Of a stretch of 27,575 bases of DNA, positions 8,360 through 15,882 are shown one piece after another (position 1 is the stretch's first letter; every line of letters begins with the position of its first letter). Source of the stretch: an uncultured Ruminococcus sp. (lineage in GTDB: Bacteria > Bacillota > Clostridia > Oscillospirales > Ruminococcaceae); contig CALGTV010000121.1 of the NCBI GenBank assembly GCA_937902395.1, forward strand, positions 1 to 27,575, read 5' to 3'. The notes beneath the pieces are model-generated. The model did no database searches, was not told where the DNA came from, and saw only the letters and a list, made by a program, of their open reading frames with translations. Position numbers and translations under genes: made by a program.

Positions 8360-9303
8360 TTTTCTTCACTCCATTTCAGATATGCGAATAATGCCGTTCC
8401 TGCCGCATTATCGCAGGAAAACTGCGGCTGTGCAAAGGATGCGTCCTCATACCCTGAAATTATCCGATTTCTTATAAGCATATCGGACATTACTCCTCCT
8501 GCATAAACAAGAGGCAGTCTGCCATGCTTTTCTATGGCATAATCCGTCATGGAAATAATCACAGCGGAAATATAATCAAGGCAGTATGCCGCCGTATTTT
8601 CTGGGGATTCGCCGCTGTCGAGCATAGCTTTGCACTTGTTTTCAACTCCTGAAAGACAGCAGTTTCCGTCTTTCAGTACAGGCTTTATTTTCTGGTGCTT
8701 ATCAGCTTTTTCCGCAAGCTTTTCCAGTTGAATACCGCAGGGGAAATCAAGTCCCAGCATAAGCCCCACGCGGTCAACAGCCTGTCCTCCGTTGAGGTCA
8801 AGAGAGGTGGCTATAGTACTGATTTTCAGTATCATGTCTGTATCAGGCTCACAGAGCAGACAATCTGTAGTTCCGCCGCTTACATGAAAAGCGATAAAGG
8901 GCTCTCTGATAAGCTCAAGCCTGTCCGCAGAGTAAAGAGCGGCAAGAATATGCCCCACCTGATGAGAAGTGGTATACATTGGTATTTTCTCAATCGCAGA
9001 GTAACTGCGCACAAATCCTTCGCCGCAGAGAAAACAGGGCATATATGAACCCTCGATATTACGAGGTTTTGCTGATGCCGCAGCCGCTGTTATTTTCCCG
9101 ATATCCTCCGACGAAAACAATCCCTCAATCATATCAGGAAGCTGCTTGGTATGATGAAATACCGCATCACTCTGACGGAGACCGAGAGCTCCGCTTTTTA
9201 CAGGCAGAAGCTTTTTTTGCTGAACTATCCTGTTTTCTTCGCTGATATATACCGCGGCAGAGGTTGTATAATTACTTGTGTCAATACCCAGAAACTCAGG
9301 CAT
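8350..9303 (-). CDS. TsaD/Kae1-like (peptidase M22 family) paralogue
   Basis: This 317-residue protein has the ASKHA-type fold of TsaD, the enzyme that makes threonylcarbamoyladenosine in tRNA. It begins with GIDTSNYTTSAAVY (phosphate-loop-like, compare TsaD GIETSCDET). It keeps the metal-binding pair as HQVGH at 114-118, a VSGGTT at 141-146 (TsaD: VSGGHT), NGGQAVDRVG (TsaD: AxGEAxDKxA), YAGGV, and a C-terminal CDNAAGTA (TsaD: TDNAxM). Several usual TsaD residues are altered, notably the His of SGGHT and the Glu of the GE pair. It is therefore probably a divergent paralogue rather than the housekeeping TsaD. Such Kae1-like proteins are known beside nusB and xseA in Clostridia, but I know of no established role. 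It overlaps nusB by 8 bases and xseA by 10, so it is firmly part of the operon. Confidence 0.8.
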   Translation of the reverse strand: MPEFLGIDTSNYTTSAAVYISEENRIVQQKKLLPVKSGALGLRQSDAVFHHTKQLPDMIEGLFSSEDIGKITAAAASAKPRNIEGSYMPCFLCGEGFVRSYSAIEKIPMYTTSHQVGHILAALYSADRLELIREPFIAFHVSGGTTDCLLCEPDTDMILKISTIATSLDLNGGQAVDRVGLMLGLDFPCGIQLEKLAEKADKHQKIKPVLKDGNCCLSGVENKCKAMLDSGESPENTAAYCLDYISAVIISMTDYAIEKHGRLPLVYAGGVMSDMLIRNRIISGYEDASFAQPQFSCDNAAGTALFAYLKWSEEKCR

Positions 9304-9709
9304 TTTCCTGTTCCTTTGCTATATCGCGGGAGAATGCTCCGAGAACACCATTAATGAAATTAACGTCCTCGCGGTATGTATAATTACCCGCAAGCTTTAT
9401 TGCCTCGCTTATTGCAGCATTAACGGGAGTTTTTTCTTCATAGAGGCACTCATAAATAGCAATTCTCAGTATAGCGTGGTTGAGCTTTGAAATTCTTGAA
9501 AGCTTACGGGATTTACTATAGCTCTCGATTATGTTGTCAAGCTCCTCTGCATGAGAAAGAGTACCATTTACAAGGGACTTCACCTCATCATTTACGGTGA
9601 TTTCCTCAATTTCCTCTGCAATTTCGTAAAGCTCCTGTATATCATCATCACGGAGCAGCTGCTCAAATACAAGCTTGAATGCACTATCTCTTATTTCACT
9701 TCTTGTCAT
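9296..9709 (-). CDS. nusB: Transcription antitermination factor NusB
   Basis: This 137-residue all-helical protein begins MTRSEIRDSAFKLVFE and ends with the conserved VNAAISEAIKLAG and FINGVLGAFSRD segments of NusB. With NusE (S10) it binds boxA RNA and supports processive transcription and maturation of rRNA. The length is normal. A clear AGGAG lies eight to nine bases before the ATG. It follows the Asp23/YqhY gene by 17 bases and overlaps the TsaD-like gene. The yqhY-nusB pair is conserved across Firmicutes. Confidence 0.95.
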   Translation of the reverse strand: MTRSEIRDSAFKLVFEQLLRDDDIQELYEIAEEIEEITVNDEVKSLVNGTLSHAEELDNIIESYSKSRKLSRISKLNHAILRIAIYECLYEEKTPVNAAISEAIKLAGNYTYREDVNFINGVLGAFSRDIAKEQENA

Positions 9710-9726
9710 TTGTTTTCTCCTAACAT

Positions 9727-10059
9727 TTAAAATACAACGCTGTCAACAATTACATTTACCCTTGCAACAGCTACACCTGTCATTGACTGTATACTATCCT
9801 TGACAGCAGACTGAACTTCCTGAGCAACAGCCGCCGCCTTAACGCCACTTTTCACCTTTATTTTTATATCTAAAGCCGCCACATCTTCAACCATAGTCAC
9901 GATAATCGGACCATTCTTTCTCAGCTTTGAAAGCTTATTGACCTCACCGCAAAGACCTGCAACACCATTTATATCAAGTGCCGCAAGCTTTGCAACGGTG
10001 ATAATAACATCTTCGGAAATCTTCAACGCACCTGATGATGTTTTCTTAACATTATCCAT
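9727..10059 (-). CDS. Asp23/Gls24 (YqhY-like) envelope stress family protein
   Basis: This 110-residue protein shows the Asp23 family pattern: GALKISEDVIITVAKLAALDINGVAGL at the start (read as two short blocks), an IKVKSGVKAAAVAQEVQ middle and a VNVIVDSVVF end. Family members occur beside acc genes or nusB in Firmicutes; YqhY in Bacillus is linked to control of acetyl-CoA carboxylase. I chose the ATG at 10059 because GGAGG lies six bases upstream (10066-10070). A start ten codons further upstream would read through that ribosome binding site and the leader. It is the first gene after the promoter at 10191-10219 and so heads the housekeeping operon, with nusB 17 bases downstream. Confidence 0.88.
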   Translation of the reverse strand: MDNVKKTSSGALKISEDVIITVAKLAALDINGVAGLCGEVNKLSKLRKNGPIIVTMVEDVAALDIKIKVKSGVKAAAVAQEVQSAVKDSIQSMTGVAVARVNVIVDSVVF

Positions 10060-10087
10060 TTTATACCTCCTGCGTAAATGCTTTGTC

Positions 10088-10127
10088 AATCAAGGCACTT
10101 TATACTGTGCCTTGATTGCTGAGCAAT
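10088..10127 (-). repeat. Leader hairpin and small palindrome before the Asp23-nusB operon
   Basis: Two adjacent symmetric elements lie in the untranslated leader of about 125 nt. The first is a perfect 11-bp stem, aatcaaggcac at 10088-10098 paired with gtgccttgatt at 10107-10117, with an eight-base loop. The second is attgct-g-agcaat at 10115-10127, which shares three bases with the first. The first stem is followed on the minus strand by GACAAAGC, not by a T-run, so it does not look like a terminator of spoIIIA. Since the two stems share bases, they may be mutually exclusive. A regulatory role is inference. Confidence 0.55.
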
Positions 10128-10190
10128 GATAATCTGATTAATATACAGTAATTTATTTTAACCAAAACGTTATATATATTCCTACTTTAT

Positions 10191-10219
10191 ATTATACCAA
10201 ATAATTCACAGAATTTCAA
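10191..10219 (-). promoter_or_regulatory. Sigma-A-type promoter of the Asp23-nusB-...-recN operon
   Basis: On the minus strand the -35 is TTGAAA (10214-10219) and the -10 is TATAAT (10191-10196), separated by exactly 17 bases. The -35 begins directly after the spoIIIAH stop codon. Predicted transcription starts near 10184, about 125 nt upstream of the Asp23 gene start at 10059. This gives the vegetative genes their own promoter independent of the sporulation operon upstream. Confidence 0.75.
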
Positions 10220-10795
10220 CTACTTTACTTCAAAAATTCTGATATTTTCTGCTGAAACGTTAGTCTCGCTTAAAATAATATCTTTTACTGATGCTGCCTG
10301 AGCCTTATCAAGTCCTTCCGTCTTGATTACAACCTTTGCGGATTCACCGTCCAAATAGGCAACACAGTCCTCAAATCCCTGAGCTTTTACAAGGGATTCG
10401 ATAGTTCCTTCGGATTCAATAAGCTTTGAAACCTCAACAGCATCAATAGCATTTACTACCATTTCATCTTCTGTAAGATCGCCACCGCCTATGATTGTCT
10501 GCAATGTCTGCACAGCTTCATCGCGATTGTTCATTTTATCAAGACGAGCCTGAGCAAAATAATCCGCGGAGGCTGTTTTAGTCTCATCAGCTGCACTGTT
10601 TGATATATCAGCATTTACAAATTCGGTTTCGCCATAGTTTACAGTTTCACCCATTTCCGCAACTTCTACAGTATTCTTATCATTTTTAATATCGGGTGCT
10701 GTTACGTAGTTTATGTACACCGCTGTTGCAAGCATAAGTGTAAGACAAGACATAATAATCTGCTTTTTTCCTATAATAATTGTTGGCTTTCTCAT
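10220..10795 (-). CDS. spoIIIAH: Stage III sporulation protein AH
   Basis: This 191-residue protein has a short basic N-terminus, one membrane segment (about residues 12-33, MSCLTLMLATAVYINYV) and a large extracytoplasmic part. The C-terminal domain (DEMVVNAIDAVEVSKLIESEG and a final SAENIRIFEV) fits the YscJ/FliF-like ring-building domain of SpoIIIAH, which pairs with forespore SpoIIQ to form the channel between mother cell and forespore. It is last in the spoIIIA order, 13 bases after spoIIIAG, with AAGGAG upstream of the ATG. Sequence conservation is low in this family, so position supports the call strongly. Confidence 0.9.
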   Translation of the reverse strand: MRKPTIIIGKKQIIMSCLTLMLATAVYINYVTAPDIKNDKNTVEVAEMGETVNYGETEFVNADISNSAADETKTASADYFAQARLDKMNNRDEAVQTLQTIIGGGDLTEDEMVVNAIDAVEVSKLIESEGTIESLVKAQGFEDCVAYLDGESAKVVIKTEGLDKAQAASVKDIILSETNVSAENIRIFEVK

Positions 10796-10808
10796 AAATA
10801 TCTGCTCC

Positions 10809-11330
10809 TTATTTCATTATAGTCACATAAATATCTGATGTGGGAATGTCAAGTGCCGCTGCTGTAGCTTTGTATATGCGCTCCTCAACTACGGGACTTC
10901 CGCAGCCACTGCATATTACAACAGCACCGGTTATTTCGGGAGCTTTCACCGTCTCCACCAATGGTTCGCGGTTACTGCTTCCACCTACTATGACAAACTT
11001 TTCTTCACTCTCGGTTTTGCTTTCCGACTGAGAGCTTTTTTTCTCGGAGGCGTAAACGTACCTCTCCCCCGAACCTACTGTAAGATATACCTTTACCTCA
11101 CCTGCCCCCTCAATATTTTCCAGAAAAGATTCAAGCCTTTCCTCGTTTTCACTGCAATATTTCTGTGTGATATCGGAATCTGACTTTTCCTTTGGCTTTT
11201 CAGTTTCTTTTTCACCGCCGAAAAGAGATGACAGAAATAAAAGAAGAAGTCCGAGAATTCCAAGAAATGCGGCACCTGCGGCAGAACGCTTATTTCCTCC
11301 GATTCCTTTTATTTTTTCAAGAATTTCCAT
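10809..11330 (-). CDS. spoIIIAG: Stage III sporulation protein AG
   Basis: This 173-residue protein has an N-terminal membrane segment (about 18-38, AAFLGILGLLLLFLSSLFG), then a charged, Ser/Glu/Lys-rich stretch and a C-terminal ring-building domain with VKVYLTVGSGERYVYASE and APEITGAVVICSGC. SpoIIIAG forms a ring in the mother-cell membrane as part of the feeding-tube channel to the forespore. It overlaps spoIIIAF by 14 bases and has GGAGG upstream of its ATG at 11330. The C-terminus ends with the typical IPTSDIYVTIM. Two closely spaced cysteines (CSGC) near residue 140 are a noticeable local feature of unknown importance. Confidence 0.93.
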   Translation of the reverse strand: MEILEKIKGIGGNKRSAAGAAFLGILGLLLLFLSSLFGGEKETEKPKEKSDSDITQKYCSENEERLESFLENIEGAGEVKVYLTVGSGERYVYASEKKSSQSESKTESEEKFVIVGGSSNREPLVETVKAPEITGAVVICSGCGSPVVEERIYKATAAALDIPTSDIYVTIMK

Positions 11331-11778
11331 TTATAACCTCCGTTTCCATACCCAGACAATTTTTCACCATAAGTGCCGCCGCTTCATAATCCTCCGCCGT
11401 TATCGTCACACTACTAATAGATATGCTGTAATCTGCTGAAATATTAACCTTTGTCTCAATTAATTCGTAATTTATACCTGCGCTGTCAAACTGTTGTTGA
11501 AGCACAGCGGTAATATTCGCCTCAGTTTCTGATTTTAGTGCCATAGCATATGTGTCATCTCCGTAATCAGCCACAGGATAACTGTAATCGGAGATATCGG
11601 GCAGTTCAAGGCAAATTGTGCCCTGCGCAAATGGAGTAATCATTATCAGAGCAAGCAGCAGATTAAACATTGTAGTAAGTCCAGATTTAAATTTTGAAGC
11701 TGCCGCCGCATTTCCAACAATGCACCGCGCCGCAGATACGGCACATATAGCTAAGACCGTAGATTTAATACCCTCCAT
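11317..11778 (-). CDS. spoIIIAF: Stage III sporulation protein AF
   Basis: This 153-residue protein has two N-terminal membrane segments (about 5-25 and 34-52, the second LTTMFNLLLALIMITPFA) followed by a soluble domain with ISADYSISISSVTITAED. This matches SpoIIIAF, one of the membrane components of the spoIIIA channel. It starts three bases after spoIIIAE with a strong GGAGG and overlaps spoIIIAG by 14 bases. Sequence identity alone would be weak; length, topology and position between AE and AG make the call. Confidence 0.88.
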   Translation of the reverse strand: MEGIKSTVLAICAVSAARCIVGNAAAASKFKSGLTTMFNLLLALIMITPFAQGTICLELPDISDYSYPVADYGDDTYAMALKSETEANITAVLQQQFDSAGINYELIETKVNISADYSISISSVTITAEDYEAAALMVKNCLGMETEVINGNS

Positions 11779-11781
11779 ATC

Positions 11782-12864
11782 CTAACCTCCGAATGTTTTC
11801 ATAAGTATTGCGGAACAAAGTATAAATATAACGCAATAGCAAACCAGTACACACTGAGCAATTGCAAGTCCGCTGTCAATACTTTTCAGCAGTTTTGACA
11901 TTGCATCTGAAGAGAACACCTCAGCCGCTGCACTACCCGTCCACATTACAAAGCGGTATACCATAAGCTCCAGTATACTCGGCAAAAGAAGCATTATTAT
12001 GGCTATCATTCCTGCTGCGCCAACAGTTCCGCCTATTACTTCAAAGCTACCTTTAACTGTGGAATATGCATCGGAAACCGCACCTCCCACAATGGGAATA
12101 AATCCCGACACGAGCATTTTTGCAGTTTTAGCCGCCGCACCGTCAGCCTTGCCTGTAATTGTACATTTCAGAGTTACAAATCCGGAAAACAACGTCATTG
12201 TTACGGATATTATCCATGTCAGCGTTTTTTTCACAAGATTCACAAGACTGTCAAGGGATGTGCTTGGAAAAACACTCCCTGTTATGCCCAGTGATGCTGT
12301 AACCGAAAGAACGGGGAGAAGATAACTCTCCGACAACCGCACAATAACCTCAGATGCACCGAGTAAAATCATATGGCATACCCCTGCCGTTGTAAAACCT
12401 CCGCAGGCAACAGATACCGCCGACAACACAGGAACAAATACAAGAATAAATCCTCCAGTCCGCTGAATTGTGCCAAGTATACCCTCATAAACACCTATAA
12501 TCTGCGGTATAATCACTGCTGATGAACTTATTACGCAAACCATGTTGTATATTTCGTCGGTTGTTTCTATTGCCGATTTTGCCACTGTTCCGAAAAGTAT
12601 GACAAGAAAAATTCCTGAAAGCAGCCGCATGGGAGCTGATAGTCTTGCAGATACAGCGTCCCACAGTTTGTCCCACAGAGACGAAAGAGACAGATTCTCC
12701 ATATCCTCCGACTCTATTCCGATACCATAATCTGAAAGAATATCGTCAATTTCAGCAGATATTTCTGTGTAAAAATCTTTTTCTTCCGCAGCACATACCG
12801 AAAAGGGAGAAACATAGCAAAAAACCAGCATCAGAGATATAATTACAATAATTAGTTTTTTCAT
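11782..12864 (-). CDS. spoIIIAE: Stage III sporulation protein AE
   Basis: This 360-residue polytopic membrane protein opens with a hydrophobic signal-like segment (MKKLIIVIISLMLVFCYVSP) and a short extracellular part (EKDFYTEISAEIDDILSDYG). Several membrane segments follow, with conserved stretches such as GFIPIVGGAVSDAYSTVKGS. It is the largest membrane component of the spoIIIA complex and resembles a transporter or channel-forming protein. I chose the ATG at 12864; the alternative GTG at 12870 is only two codons upstream. AGGTG just before it overlaps the spoIIIAD stop, indicating coupling. It is followed by spoIIIAF after three bases. Confidence 0.95.
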   Translation of the reverse strand: MKKLIIVIISLMLVFCYVSPFSVCAAEEKDFYTEISAEIDDILSDYGIGIESEDMENLSLSSLWDKLWDAVSARLSAPMRLLSGIFLVILFGTVAKSAIETTDEIYNMVCVISSSAVIIPQIIGVYEGILGTIQRTGGFILVFVPVLSAVSVACGGFTTAGVCHMILLGASEVIVRLSESYLLPVLSVTASLGITGSVFPSTSLDSLVNLVKKTLTWIISVTMTLFSGFVTLKCTITGKADGAAAKTAKMLVSGFIPIVGGAVSDAYSTVKGSFEVIGGTVGAAGMIAIIMLLLPSILELMVYRFVMWTGSAAAEVFSSDAMSKLLKSIDSGLAIAQCVLVCYCVIFILCSAILMKTFGG

Positions 12865-12870
12865 ATTCAC

Positions 12871-13260
12871 CTACATCAGACTGCTGATTTGCTCCAGAAT
12901 CGCTTTTACAAGGGGCAGGCTCAGCAGAGTTACAGCGCCACACCCCCAGAGTTCAGCTGCCGCTGCAATTGCCGATTCTCCGCTGTCACGGCAAAGTTCT
13001 GAGGTTATACGGGTTATAATACATATAGTAAGCCCCTTAAAAATCAGCGCAAGATAGCTTTCAGATATGCCAGCAGCTGAAAATATCTCCTGTAATTCGC
13101 TCATCATCGGAGCAACAAAAGCGGCAAAACTACCTATGACCGCAGTACAGGCGGCTATAGCAAGCAGCATGGACTGCTCGCGGCAATGCTGACGTAGCAG
13201 AACTGCAAGAATCGCTGAACACAGGCAAAATGCCGCTGTAACAAAGCATCTGTCCGTCAT
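12871..13260 (-). CDS. spoIIIAD: Stage III sporulation protein AD
   Basis: This 129-residue membrane protein has four hydrophobic stretches, including a central SYLALIFKGLTICIITRITSELCRDSGESAIAAAAEL region (read as consecutive blocks), the best-conserved part of SpoIIIAC/AD proteins. It is related to spoIIIAC and both are thought to sit in the mother-cell membrane as part of the channel complex. Its ATG overlaps the spoIIIAC stop by four bases (ATGA type) and its stop abuts spoIIIAE, so translation is coupled on both sides. Confidence 0.93.
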   Translation of the reverse strand: MTDRCFVTAAFCLCSAILAVLLRQHCREQSMLLAIAACTAVIGSFAAFVAPMMSELQEIFSAAGISESYLALIFKGLTICIITRITSELCRDSGESAIAAAAELWGCGAVTLLSLPLVKAILEQISSLM

Positions 13261-13451
13261 AATCCGAACACCGTTTTCACAGTTTCAAATAGACCTGCAA
13301 TTTCTTCCACAATTATCATAAGCACAACTATCAGTCCGGCAAGTGTTGTCATCATTGCCTGTTCTTCGCGTTCTGCCCGTTTAAGCACAAGATTCAGCAC
13401 TGCCACAATAATTCCCGTTCCTGCGATTTTGAAAATCAAATCGATGTCCAT
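13257..13451 (-). CDS. spoIIIAC: Stage III sporulation protein AC
   Basis: This 64-residue protein with two membrane segments starts MDIDLIFKIAGTGIIVAVLN and contains VLKRAEREEQAMMTTLAG in the connecting loop, both typical of SpoIIIAC. The ribosome binding site is a run of seven G residues (13456-13462) preceded by AAA, immediately after the spoIIIAB stop. It overlaps spoIIIAD by four bases. It belongs to the mother-cell membrane channel complex. Confidence 0.95.
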   Translation of the reverse strand: MDIDLIFKIAGTGIIVAVLNLVLKRAEREEQAMMTTLAGLIVVLMIIVEEIAGLFETVKTVFGL

Positions 13452-13463
13452 TATGCCCCCCCT

Positions 13464-13970
13464 TTATAAAACAAGTATTCCTGCCATAATGCCGAAAAGT
13501 ACTCCTGCACCCTGATATAATCTGCCTTTTTTTAACAGTTCCTGACGGCGCAGTTCGGAAAGCTGTTCAAGCTCCTTAAGGAAGCCGTTTATCTGCGATA
13601 TCTGGGAAACTGAATCACTGCGTCCGAGGATTTCACCAAATCGGTACAAAATTTCCTTTTCTTCACTGCAAATATTTTTTTCACTGTCAAGGGATTCCCG
13701 CCATATTGTGTGGAAATCTTCACCCGTTCTGTACTCGTAAGGAAGCTTTTGCAGAAATTTTAAACATTTCAGATTTACATCGCCTTTAAGATTTCTGCAC
13801 AGCCCATAAACATCTTCGCGACGTATACCTATAATATAAATCGACCTGCGAAGTAAATGCTCCACGCTGTTACAGGATTTTTTAGCAGACCGAAGCCTGT
13901 CTGTCAATGAAAATCCGATTACAGCACCAACAGCTGTAAAAATCAGCGCCGCCGCAACTCTAAAAATCAT
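13464..13970 (-). CDS. spoIIIAB: Stage III sporulation protein AB
   Basis: This 168-residue protein has a membrane segment at each end (about 5-22 and 150-167) and a helical soluble part between, with RSIYIIGIRREDVYGL and LGRSDSVSQISQI. The design resembles type II secretion GspF-like half domains, as noted for SpoIIIAB. I chose the ATG at 13970, seven bases after GGAGG; a TTG two codons upstream is less likely. It overlaps the spoIIIAA end by 11 bases and precedes spoIIIAC by 12. Confidence 0.92.
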   Translation of the reverse strand: MIFRVAAALIFTAVGAVIGFSLTDRLRSAKKSCNSVEHLLRRSIYIIGIRREDVYGLCRNLKGDVNLKCLKFLQKLPYEYRTGEDFHTIWRESLDSEKNICSEEKEILYRFGEILGRSDSVSQISQINGFLKELEQLSELRRQELLKKGRLYQGAGVLFGIMAGILVL

Positions 13971-14877
13971 TTTCAAGCCTCCTTATTTCTTCAATATTTC
14001 CAGGATTTCTGCCTCCTGAAAGTATAACCGCATAACTAAAAGCACCAACATTCAGCAGATTCCGCATAACAGTACGGCTGCACATTTCGTCATAGCTTCC
14101 GCCATGTACCGTAGCACAGAATTTCACTCCGCAACCCATACCGCTCAGAATTGCGGCTGAATCCCTTTCAGTTGAGATTTCATCACAGAATATGTAGTCT
14201 GGAGAAAGAGTGCGGACTGCCGAAATAATCCCCTTTTCTCTTGAACAACCCGCAAGCACATTTGTAAGGATTCCCACATCACTGCGGATTATCCCCCCTT
14301 CAGTACAGGCAATTTCATTCCGTTCATCTATGAGTGCAACTTTAGAATTGTTTCCCATAAGTCTGCACAAATCTCGTAGTATAGTTGTTTTTCCTGAGTT
14401 TACACCGCCGCATATCACAACTCCGCAGTTGTTTTCACGAATCAAACTGTATATTGATTCCGCACATCCAATAATATTTCTGGATATACGAAAATTCAAT
14501 CCCGTAATATCAGTTAGTATTCCCTCGCTGTTGTATCGCCCTGATAATCCAACACGAATACCGCCTCGAAGAACAAAAACTCCCTCTCTCAACTGCTCTG
14601 AACAGCTGTGAATGGAATAGTGGGAAAGGGAATTCACAACAGCTTCAATATCCAACGGCATAACAGTGACAATCGAAGTATTATTGGGATTTGCAGTTAG
14701 CCCGTTATGCGTGAGATACATAATTCTGTCATGAAACACCATAGCTGCTGCCCTCCCTGAATTAAGCCGCAGTTCGCTGATCATGTCACGTTCTGATAAG
14801 CGAACAGACAAAAAAGCATTTTTTATTTTCTGAGGCAAATATTCCCCGATTATTTCATAGCTTGTACGTTCTGCCAT
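13960..14877 (-). CDS. spoIIIAA: Stage III sporulation protein AA, ATPase
   Basis: This 305-residue secretion-type ATPase probably powers the spoIIIA channel from the mother-cell cytoplasm. Walker A is GGVNSGKTT at 157-165 and Walker B is YIFCDEIST near 232-240; the intervening VALIDERNEI and GILTNVLAGCSREKGI regions are family hallmarks. The central VLRGGIRVGLSGRY is also conserved. I chose the ATG at 14877, eight bases after AGGAG. A GTG at 14886 would place the ribosome binding site directly on the start codon. It is the first gene of the operon and overlaps spoIIIAB by 11 bases. A sigma-E-like promoter lies just upstream. Confidence 0.96.
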   Translation of the reverse strand: MAERTSYEIIGEYLPQKIKNAFLSVRLSERDMISELRLNSGRAAAMVFHDRIMYLTHNGLTANPNNTSIVTVMPLDIEAVVNSLSHYSIHSCSEQLREGVFVLRGGIRVGLSGRYNSEGILTDITGLNFRISRNIIGCAESIYSLIRENNCGVVICGGVNSGKTTILRDLCRLMGNNSKVALIDERNEIACTEGGIIRSDVGILTNVLAGCSREKGIISAVRTLSPDYIFCDEISTERDSAAILSGMGCGVKFCATVHGGSYDEMCSRTVMRNLLNVGAFSYAVILSGGRNPGNIEEIRRLENDF

Positions 14878-14898
14878 TTCATACACTCCTTTCCCTAT

Positions 14899-14927
14899 AT
14901 CATATGTACAAGCTGAATGGGATATGA
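14899..14927 (-). promoter_or_regulatory. Possible sigma-E-type promoter of the spoIIIA operon
   Basis: On the minus strand, TCATATC (14921-14927) is followed after 14 bases by CATATGAT (14899-14906). The sigma-E consensus known from Bacillus subtilis is roughly KMATATT, 13-15 bases, CATACAnT, so the -35 differs at the last base and the -10 at two internal positions. spoIIIA is a sigma-E operon in Bacillus. The predicted start would be near 14892, giving a leader of only about 15 nt that already carries AAAGGAG. The call rests on the motif and the gene downstream; no experiment is visible here. Confidence 0.5.
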
Positions 14928-14940
14928 CACATCATTGAAT

Positions 14941-14970
14941 AAAAAAACGCCCCTGCGAACAGGGACGTTT
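14941..14970 (-). terminator. Intrinsic terminator of the ABC transporter operon
   Basis: On the minus strand the RNA would fold as AACGUCCCUG, loop UUCG, CAGGGGCGUU: ten pairs with one G-U wobble and a stable UUCG loop, followed by seven U. It starts about 16 bases after the stop of the last permease gene and ends just before the spoIIIA promoter, so it insulates the sporulation operon from the sugar transporter. Confidence 0.93.
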
Positions 14971-14985
14971 GAAAATATTCGGAAA

Positions 14986-15882
14986 TTATTCCTTTACACC
15001 ACCAAGTGCAACACCGGCAATAATGAATTTTGAAAGGAATACATAAGCGATAATGATCGGAACGATTGCAAGTGAAAGTGCAAGATAAATAGCACCAAAG
15101 TCGTTGATCTTATCTGATGACTGAATTCCTGATACCATCATAGGAAGTGTTTTCTGATTGAGTTTTACACTAATCAGAATCATGTTAGGTGTATAGAAGT
15201 TGTTCCAGCTTGCGATGAAAGCAAAGATTGCCTGAACAGCAATAGCAGGCTTCATCATAGGAATAGCGATTGAAACAAATGTTCTGAACTCACCGCATCC
15301 ATCAATACGAGCAGCTTCAACAATTTCCAGAGGGAAAGATGACTGCATATATGATCTCATGAAGTATACAACAGTAGGAGCTGCAATTGCAGGAAGGATA
15401 AGCGGAATGTATGTATTTGTGAGTTTGAGGTCAGCCATGAATGCAACGAAACCTGCGGATGTAACCTGCATAGGAATCATCATAACAAGGAGGATTACTG
15501 TGTAGGAGAAATCCTTAAGTTTAAAGTCATAAACATGGATACCATAAGCTGTCATGGCTGAGAAGAAAACTGTAAAAAATGTACAGAACACAGTCATGAA
15601 TAAGCTGTTCTTATAACCGTGAAAAGCATCGTAAGACATTCTAATATTCTGGTCATTTGCAATTGTCTCAAAGTTCTTGAGTAAGTTGGAACCTGGAACA
15701 AAGCTGAGGCTACTTGCAATTTCAGATGTCTCACGTGTAGCGTTAATTATAAGGATATAAATAGGAAGCAGACAGATAATTGTAAGAATAACAAACCAGA
15801 TAACAAGGATTGTTGACTTAAGTCTTATCTTAGCAGCATAATTGTCCTTAGGTTCTCCATAAGTTGATTTCATCTTGCTCAT
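14986..15882 (-). CDS. Sugar ABC transporter permease, MalG/LacG type
   Basis: This 298-residue integral membrane protein is one of two permeases of a CUT1-type carbohydrate importer. A charged N-terminal tail is followed by a membrane segment (ILVIWFVILTIICLLPIYIL) and about five more. The cytoplasmic EAA loop, EAARIDGCGEFRTFVSIAIP, contacts the ATPase. The C-terminus IIAGVALGGVKE is typical of the MalG side. It overlaps the partner permease by four bases (ATGA) and has GGAGG upstream within that gene. Substrate cannot be read from the permease; an oligosaccharide is likely. An intrinsic terminator follows. Confidence 0.92.
   Translation of the reverse strand: MSKMKSTYGEPKDNYAAKIRLKSTILVIWFVILTIICLLPIYILIINATRETSEIASSLSFVPGSNLLKNFETIANDQNIRMSYDAFHGYKNSLFMTVFCTFFTVFFSAMTAYGIHVYDFKLKDFSYTVILLVMMIPMQVTSAGFVAFMADLKLTNTYIPLILPAIAAPTVVYFMRSYMQSSFPLEIVEAARIDGCGEFRTFVSIAIPMMKPAIAVQAIFAFIASWNNFYTPNMILISVKLNQKTLPMMVSGIQSSDKINDFGAIYLALSLAIVPIIIAYVFLSKFIIAGVALGGVKE

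Noticed and set aside
10200..10213. Half ARG-box-like TGTGAATTATT near the Asp23-nusB promoter
   Set aside because: Only one half of the palindromic ArgR operator is present; A+T-rich sequence makes single halves common.
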